A stretch of DNA of 64,000 nt, from the NCBI GenBank assembly GCA_036013505.1, contig CP107851.1, positions 2,914,001 through 2,978,000 of the forward strand. The letters run 5' to 3'. Positions 60,088 through 64,000 of the stretch are shown here, piece by piece; position 1 is the first letter of the stretch, and each line of letters opens with the position of its first letter. The notes below the pieces were generated by a model, which saw only the letters and a list, made by a program, of their open reading frames with translations, did not search any database and had not been told where the DNA came from. The position numbers were made by a program, and so were the translations under genes. Origin of the DNA: Streptomyces sp. NBC_00510 (GTDB lineage Bacteria > Actinomycetota > Actinomycetes > Streptomycetales > Streptomycetaceae).

Positions 60088-60759
60088 ATGGCAGAGGCGG
60101 CAGGAAGACGACGGCGCATCGCGGCGTGGGTGCTCGGACCGGTGGGGCTGCTGCTCGCGGTCGGTGCGGTGGTGACGGCCCGGACCGGCTACACGACGGG
60201 CACCGTCTCGAGCGCGGCCATGGAGCCGACCTACTCCCCCGGTGAGCGGCTCCTGTTCGAGCGGGTGGGCGGGGACGAGGTCCGGCGCGGCGACGTGGTG
60301 CTGATCGACGGGCAGAACCGGTACGGCGGGCTGGTGCTGGAGCGCGTGATCGGCACGGGCGGCGACCACGTCGCGGAGCGGAGCGGCGGGCCGGTGACGG
60401 TGAACGGCAAGGAGCTGTCCGAGCCGTACGTGAAGGGCGGGGATCCGTCGGGCGGCGCGCCCGCGTTCGACGTCACGGTGCCCGAGGGGCGGCTCTTCCT
60501 GCTCGGCGACCATCGCGCGGACTCCATGGACTCCCGCTGGTTCCTCCGCGAGCAGTCGGGCACCCTCCCCGCCGCAGGGGTGCGGGCCCGGGTCCTGGAG
60601 GACCGCGGCAGCGCGCTGCTGCCGGCCCTGGCGGCGCTGCTCGGCCTCACGCTGGCGATCACGGGCCTCGTCCTGGGGATCACCGCCCGGGTCGCGCGGC
60701 TCCGCGAACGGCGCCCGGCCGTACCGCCGGTCTGGGGCACCGCTCCGCCGGCGTCCTAG
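60088..60759 (+). CDS. S26 signal peptidase-like protein lacking the catalytic dyad
   Basis: A 223-aa protein of the type I signal peptidase family with one N-terminal and one C-terminal membrane helix. The box B motif reads SSAAMEPTYSPGE: the residue before Met, the catalytic Ser in active enzymes, is Ala. In the box D region it reads LVLERVIGTGGD, with Glu where the general base Lys is expected. Box E (GDHRADSMDSRWF) is conserved. It is thus probably an inactive paralogue; a different nucleophile (one of the preceding Ser residues) cannot be excluded. ATG 60088 follows GGGAGGGG. Overlaps the convergent methyltransferase gene by 4 bp. Confidence 0.85.
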   Translation: MAEAAGRRRRIAAWVLGPVGLLLAVGAVVTARTGYTTGTVSSAAMEPTYSPGERLLFERVGGDEVRRGDVVLIDGQNRYGGLVLERVIGTGGDHVAERSGGPVTVNGKELSEPYVKGGDPSGGAPAFDVTVPEGRLFLLGDHRADSMDSRWFLREQSGTLPAAGVRARVLEDRGSALLPALAALLGLTLAITGLVLGITARVARLRERRPAVPPVWGTAPPAS

Positions 60760-61547
60760 CCCCCGACGTCGAAGCGGTTGAGCCGGGAACCCCCGGCGCG
60801 CGAGGCGCGGTCGAGCAGTGCGCTCAGGACGCGGCGGCCCGGGGTGAGCCGGGCGCGGGCCTGCGGCGGGAGGTCCCACAGCGTGCGGGAGTCCCGCAAC
60901 CGCAGGCCCCACGAGGCCAGTTCACGGGGGTCGTCGCAGCTCCAGCCGACGTCGACGGCGCGCGGGCGGCGCGCCTCGGCGGAGCCGACGGTGTCCATCA
61001 GGAGGACCGATCGGGGGAACCGGTCGCGGATGACGGCCACCGCGGAACGGGCCCCGGCCTCGGTGAGGTAGATGAGCACGGCCTCGGAGACGAAGAGGTA
61101 GGGTCCGGGCGCCGCCGCGACGGCGGCCGCCCAGTCCGGTTCCGCGGCCGAACCGGCGACCATGCGGCGGCGCGCGTGCTCGGCGAAGAGCTCGCGGCGC
61201 AGCGCGATGACGTCCGGCAGGTCGACCTCGACCCAGGTGGCGGTGCCGTTGTCGACCCGCTCGTAACGGGTGTTCAGACCGGCGCCGATCTCGACGACGG
61301 TGCCGGACGGGTGCTCGTCCAGGAACTCGCGCACCCAGCCGTCGAGGACGACGCCCCGGAAGACCGGGCCGAGCAGCCTCAGCCCGCCGCCGATGCGCGA
61401 GACGTCGTAGTCGAGGGCGCCGGCCAGTTCGACCGACCGCGGGTCGCAGGTCAGCGGCCGCCTGCGGCGCGTCTCGGCCGCCCTCGCGTGCAGCGGTATG
61501 AGCAGGGTCTCCTGCACCGGGCCGAGTTCGACGCGCCGACGTTCCAT
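60756..61547 (-). CDS. LCMT-family SAM-dependent methyltransferase
   Basis: A 263-aa class I methyltransferase of the LCMT/PPM1 (PF04072) type. SAM site VVEIGAGLNTRYERVDNGTA (Gly-rich loop) then WVEVDLPDVIALRRELF; the second conserved segment is PYLFVSEAVLIYLTEAGARS. Bacterial members often make polyketide or mycolic-type O-methyl esters, but the substrate here is unknown. ATG 61547 gives MERRRVELGPVQE. Convergent with the signal-peptidase-like gene; upstream is the HxlR regulator after 18 bp on the same strand, so the two may be an operon. Confidence 0.85.
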   Translation of the reverse strand: MERRRVELGPVQETLLIPLHARAAETRRRRPLTCDPRSVELAGALDYDVSRIGGGLRLLGPVFRGVVLDGWVREFLDEHPSGTVVEIGAGLNTRYERVDNGTATWVEVDLPDVIALRRELFAEHARRRMVAGSAAEPDWAAAVAAAPGPYLFVSEAVLIYLTEAGARSAVAVIRDRFPRSVLLMDTVGSAEARRPRAVDVGWSCDDPRELASWGLRLRDSRTLWDLPPQARARLTPGRRVLSALLDRASRAGGSRLNRFDVGG

Positions 61548-61565
61548 GCCCGCACCGTACAGCGG

Positions 61566-62177
61566 TCAGGCGCCGCGCAGGGCGTCGGCGAGGGGGCCGT
61601 CGCCGGTGACCTCGGCGCCGCCGTCGCGCAGGGACTCCGCGATGCCGCGGACGGCGCCCGCGGGCACGGCGAGCACCGCGTCGGGGCGCTTGGCGGGGCC
61701 GTCGGCGTACGAGGGGGTCTCACCGCCGAGTTCGATGTGGAAGGCGCCCTCGTCGAGGCGGACCTCGACCACTCCCGCGGGGACCCCGGGGAGCGCGGCG
61801 AGGTGCCGCATGAGGGGCACGGCCGCCCAGTGCGCGCGGACGGCGTCGGTGGGCCGGGGGTCCTGCAGTTCCGGCGCGCCCCATTCGGCGAGGGCGCCGA
61901 GCACGGGGAGCAGTTCACCTCCGCGCCGGGTGAGTTCGTAGACGTACGCGGCACCGGGCGGCGCGAGACGGCGGCGGGTGACCAGGCCGTCGCGCTCCAT
62001 CTCCTTGAGCCGGGAGGCGAGGACGTCGGTGCTGACGCCGGGCAGGTCGGCGTGGAGGTCGGTGTACCGGCGGGGACCCGCCAGCAGCTCCCGGACGATC
62101 AGGAGCGTCCAGCGCTCCCCGACAGTGTCCAGGGCGCGGGCGACGGCGCAGTACTGGTCGTAACTTCGGCGCGGCAT
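61566..62177 (-). CDS. HxlR family transcriptional regulator
   Basis: A 203-aa regulator. The winged helix of HxlR proteins is at residues 4-95 (YDQYCAVARALDTVGERWTL, LLAGPRRYTDLHADLPGVST, GLVTRRRLAPPGAAYVYELT). The C-terminal 100 residues form an SCP2-like ligand domain (LPLMRHLAALPG, VRLDEGAFHIELGG). ATG 62177 gives the family N-terminus; upstream TACACT suggests a leaderless promoter. Two inverted repeats lie in the gap to the divergent aminotransferase and may be its operators. Methyltransferase gene follows downstream. Confidence 0.85.
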   Translation of the reverse strand: MPRRSYDQYCAVARALDTVGERWTLLIVRELLAGPRRYTDLHADLPGVSTDVLASRLKEMERDGLVTRRRLAPPGAAYVYELTRRGGELLPVLGALAEWGAPELQDPRPTDAVRAHWAAVPLMRHLAALPGVPAGVVEVRLDEGAFHIELGGETPSYADGPAKRPDAVLAVPAGAVRGIAESLRDGGAEVTGDGPLADALRGA

Positions 62178-62199
62178 GATCCCCAGTGTAGACAAGTGG

Positions 62200-62212
62200 T
62201 TGGACTTTCCAA
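62200..62212. promoter_or_regulatory. Inverted repeat, possible HxlR operator 1
   Basis: TTGGA-CTT-TCCAA, 5-bp arms and 3-nt spacer, 23 bp upstream of the HxlR start. Centred 21 bp from the second repeat, two helical turns, on the same DNA face. GTGGTTGG just before it shares the TTGG core. Confidence 0.5.
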
Positions 62213-62219
62213 GCGCGTA

Positions 62220-62234
62220 CTTGGTAAAACCAAG
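62220..62234. promoter_or_regulatory. Inverted repeat, possible HxlR operator 2
   Basis: CTTGGT-AAA-ACCAAG, 6-bp arms and 3-nt spacer, same TTGG/CCAA core as the first repeat, 50 bp before the aminotransferase ATG. Together they would let the regulator control both directions. Confidence 0.5.
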
Positions 62235-62284
62235 GAGAGCAGCGTACCGAGCAGGATCGCGGGACCGGGTCGGGAGGCCGTCGC

Positions 62285-63496
62285 ATGGAGTACAAGCAGT
62301 CGGGCAAGCTGGCGGACGTCTGCTACGAGATCCGCGGGCCGGTGATCGAGCACGCCAACGCGCTGGAGGAGGCCGGGCACAGCGTCCTGCGCCTCAACAC
62401 GGGCAATCCTGCGCTGTTCGGGTTCGAGGCGCCCGAGGAGATCCTGCAGGACATCATCCGCACGCTCCCCGCGTCGCACGGCTACAGCGACTCGCGCGGC
62501 ATCCTGTCGGCCCGCCGGGCGGTGGCCCAGCACTACCAGGAGCGCGGGCTCGCCGACGTCGGCGTGGACGACGTCTTCCTCGGCAACGGGGTGTCCGAGC
62601 TGGTGCAGATGGCCGTCCAGGCCCTCGTCGACGACGGCGACGAGGTGCTGATCCCGGCCCCCGACTTCCCGCTGTGGACGGCCGTGACGAACCTGGCGGG
62701 CGGCAAGGCGGTGCACTACCTCTGCGACGAGCAGGCGGACTGGTTCCCCGACCTCGACGACATCGCCTCCAAGATCACCAGCCGTACGCGGGCGCTGGTC
62801 ATCATCAACCCCAACAACCCCACGGGCGCGGTCTACCCGCGCGAACTGCTCGAGGGCATGCTCGACCTGGCACGGCGGCACCACCTGGTCGTCTTCGCCG
62901 ACGAGGTCTACGACAAGATCCTCTACGACGACTCCGTCCACCACTCGGCGGCCCAGTTCGCCCCCGACGTGCTGTGCCTGACCTTCAGCGGGCTGTCCAA
63001 GGCCTACCGCGTGGCGGGCTTCCGCTCCGGCTGGCTGGTCGTCACCGGGCCCCGGCAGCACGCCAGGAGCTACCTGGAGGGCCTGACGATGCTGGCCTCG
63101 ATGCGGCTGTGCCCCAACGTCCCGGCCCAGCAGGCGATCCAGGCCGCGCTCGGCGGCCGGCAGAGCATCAAGGACCTGATCCTGCCCGGCGGACGGCTGC
63201 ACGAGCAGCGCGACAAGGCCTGGGAGAAGCTGAACGAGATCCCCGGCGTCAGCTGCGTCAAGCCCAAGGGCGCGCTCTACGCCTTCCCACGGCTGGACCC
63301 GAAGGTGCACCGGATCCACGACGACGAGAAGTTCGTGCTCGACCTGCTGCTCCGCGAGAAGATCCAGGTCGTCCAGGGCACCGGCTTCAGCTGGCCGCGC
63401 CCGGACCACTTCCGCATCCTGACCCTCCCCCGCGCCGACGACCTGGACGCCGCCATCAGCCGCATCGGCCGCTTCCTCGCGGGCTACCGGCAGTAG
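62285..63496 (+). CDS. Class I/II aminotransferase (AlaT-like)
   Basis: A 403-aa PLP-dependent aminotransferase. Start MEYKQSGKLADVCYEIRGPV and RLNTGNPALFGFEAPEEILQ are typical of the AlaT group that interconverts alanine, pyruvate and glutamate. The PLP-binding Lys is in LTFSGLSKAYRVAGFRSGW; INPNNPTGAVY, FADEVYDKILYD and the Arg in FRILTLPRADDLDAAI complete the site. ATG 62285 is full-length. The HxlR-type repeats in its upstream region may regulate it. Activity on other amino acids (for example valine) cannot be excluded. Confidence 0.92.
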   Translation: MEYKQSGKLADVCYEIRGPVIEHANALEEAGHSVLRLNTGNPALFGFEAPEEILQDIIRTLPASHGYSDSRGILSARRAVAQHYQERGLADVGVDDVFLGNGVSELVQMAVQALVDDGDEVLIPAPDFPLWTAVTNLAGGKAVHYLCDEQADWFPDLDDIASKITSRTRALVIINPNNPTGAVYPRELLEGMLDLARRHHLVVFADEVYDKILYDDSVHHSAAQFAPDVLCLTFSGLSKAYRVAGFRSGWLVVTGPRQHARSYLEGLTMLASMRLCPNVPAQQAIQAALGGRQSIKDLILPGGRLHEQRDKAWEKLNEIPGVSCVKPKGALYAFPRLDPKVHRIHDDEKFVLDLLLREKIQVVQGTGFSWPRPDHFRILTLPRADDLDAAISRIGRFLAGYRQ

Positions 63497-63858
63497 CCCG
63501 GGGGGCCGGAAGAGACGCCCCGGAAGGGAAGCGGGGGCGGGAAGTGGGTGCGCTGGGATTCCTTTTACAGAGGAGCGAAGAGAAGGAAGCGCCCCGCGGA
63601 GCCGCCCCCGCGTGCCGCTCACCCTAACGGGGAGACACCGGGCCGGCGCATCCCGTTTTCGTGCCGCCGGGCACCGCGACGGCGGTCGTTGTAGGGGGCA
63701 ACACTCCCGTGGGCGGGGGTTTTCCCCACTCCCTGGGGAGGAGAAACCCTCCGCCGGTTCACCTGTCAGCCGGATGGGGCGGTGTCCCGCGGACCCATAG
63801 CGTCGAGGGCGAGGCGGTGGTGAGGTTCCACCGCCCGGCTTCGAGGGGGTTCGCAACC
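63497..63858. other. Intergenic region before the MMPL gene
   Basis: 362 bp with no gene. A weak hairpin CCGGGG/CCCCGG (63498-63503 with 63518-63523, 14-nt loop) may end the aminotransferase transcript. GGGGTTTTCCCC lies near 63717-63728 and CATAGCGT near 63797. No clear promoter boxes. Confidence 0.4.
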
Positions 63859-64000
63859 GTGGCAAGCGCACACGGCAGGGTACGTACCGCGGGGACGGTA
63901 CGCGGGCAGGGCATCGCCGCCGCCATGGGCGGCTGGAGCGCCCGGCACCGCTGGACGGCGGTCGGGAGCTGGCTGCTCTTCGTCGTACTCGCGCTGGTCA
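63859..64000 (+). CDS. MMPL family transporter, N-terminal fragment
   Basis: The window ends 47 codons into this gene. GTG 63859 opens VASAHGRVRTAGTVRGQGI, followed by MGGWSARHRWTAVGSWLLFV and a hydrophobic segment. That start is characteristic of Streptomyces MMPL-type lipid/drug exporters of the RND superfamily. The remainder lies outside the window, so function is judged from 47 residues only. Confidence 0.6.
   Translation, partial: MASAHGRVRTAGTVRGQGIAAAMGGWSARHRWTAVGSWLLFVVLALV

Noticed and set aside
1..64000. tRNA, rRNA and CRISPR arrays
   Set aside because: I looked for cloverleaf-like and regularly spaced repeats in the non-coding gaps and saw none. A tRNA scan would settle it.

Overview
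The window is chromosomal DNA of a high-GC actinomycete, almost certainly a Streptomyces. GC is very high, third codon positions are nearly all G or C, GTG and TTG starts are common, and the gene families are typical of the genus (SpoIIE/HATPase regulators, an AfsR-like SARP, PucR, roadblock proteins, a class F sortase, DUF2637). I see no rRNA, tRNA, CRISPR array, transposase, integrase or secondary-metabolite cluster. It reads as ordinary core-to-accessory chromosome.

Layout. 1-744 is the 3' end of a PP2C/HATPase regulator. A large imperfect palindrome (779-1180) follows. 1181-7772 (minus) is a purine catabolism operon: FAD, 2Fe-2S and molybdopterin subunits of xanthine dehydrogenase, an AzgA-type purine permease and an XdhC maturase. 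A PucR regulator (8038-9684) diverges from it. Next come a 974-aa AfsR-like regulator, a TPR-like protein, a GntR regulator, a DUF2637 membrane protein and an anti-sigma-type ATPase. A GntR-OsmC pair (16869-18019) starts just beyond a perfect 44-bp palindrome. Two divergent alpha-mannosidases, GH47 (minus) and GH38 (plus), occupy 18070-22758. A PP2C-like protein, a TrmB/LuxR-type regulator, a DUF456 protein and a polysaccharide deacetylase follow.

27058-35372 holds a CebR-like LacI regulator, an ABC sugar importer and a GH1 beta-glucosidase. Three GAGAGCGCTCTC operators tie the regulator to the importer. A three-gene PATAN/roadblock cluster on the opposite strand lies between them. 35514-44456 carries a small membrane protein, an RsgA-type GTPase preceded by a 23-codon upstream reading frame, a two-segment membrane protein, a wall-protein/sortase pair, an ECF sigma factor with a membrane partner, a VOC protein, an AraC regulator, a BrkB membrane protein and an AidB-type acyl-CoA dehydrogenase. 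44813-47820 has a GAF regulator, a GNAT acetyltransferase and a PfkB kinase.

47914-57443 is a complete assimilatory sulfur operon. It starts with a cysteine-containing leader peptide. It continues with sulfite reductase, a zinc-ribbon small protein, APS reductase, APS kinase, both ATP sulfurylase subunits, a sulfonate-type ABC importer and a sirohydrochlorin chelatase-like protein that can supply siroheme to the first enzyme. The right end (57472-64000) has an LLM oxidoreductase, a GT39-type glycosyltransferase, a signal-peptidase-like protein that lacks both catalytic residues, an LCMT-type methyltransferase, an HxlR regulator divergent from an aminotransferase, and the start of an MMPL transporter.

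The least-explained items are the 44-bp operator palindrome, the upstream reading frame before rsgA, the PATAN/roadblock cluster without its GTPase, the dyad-less signal peptidase paralogue, the paired HxlR-type inverted repeats and the large 779-1180 palindrome. No wholly new multi-gene system is proven by the sequence.
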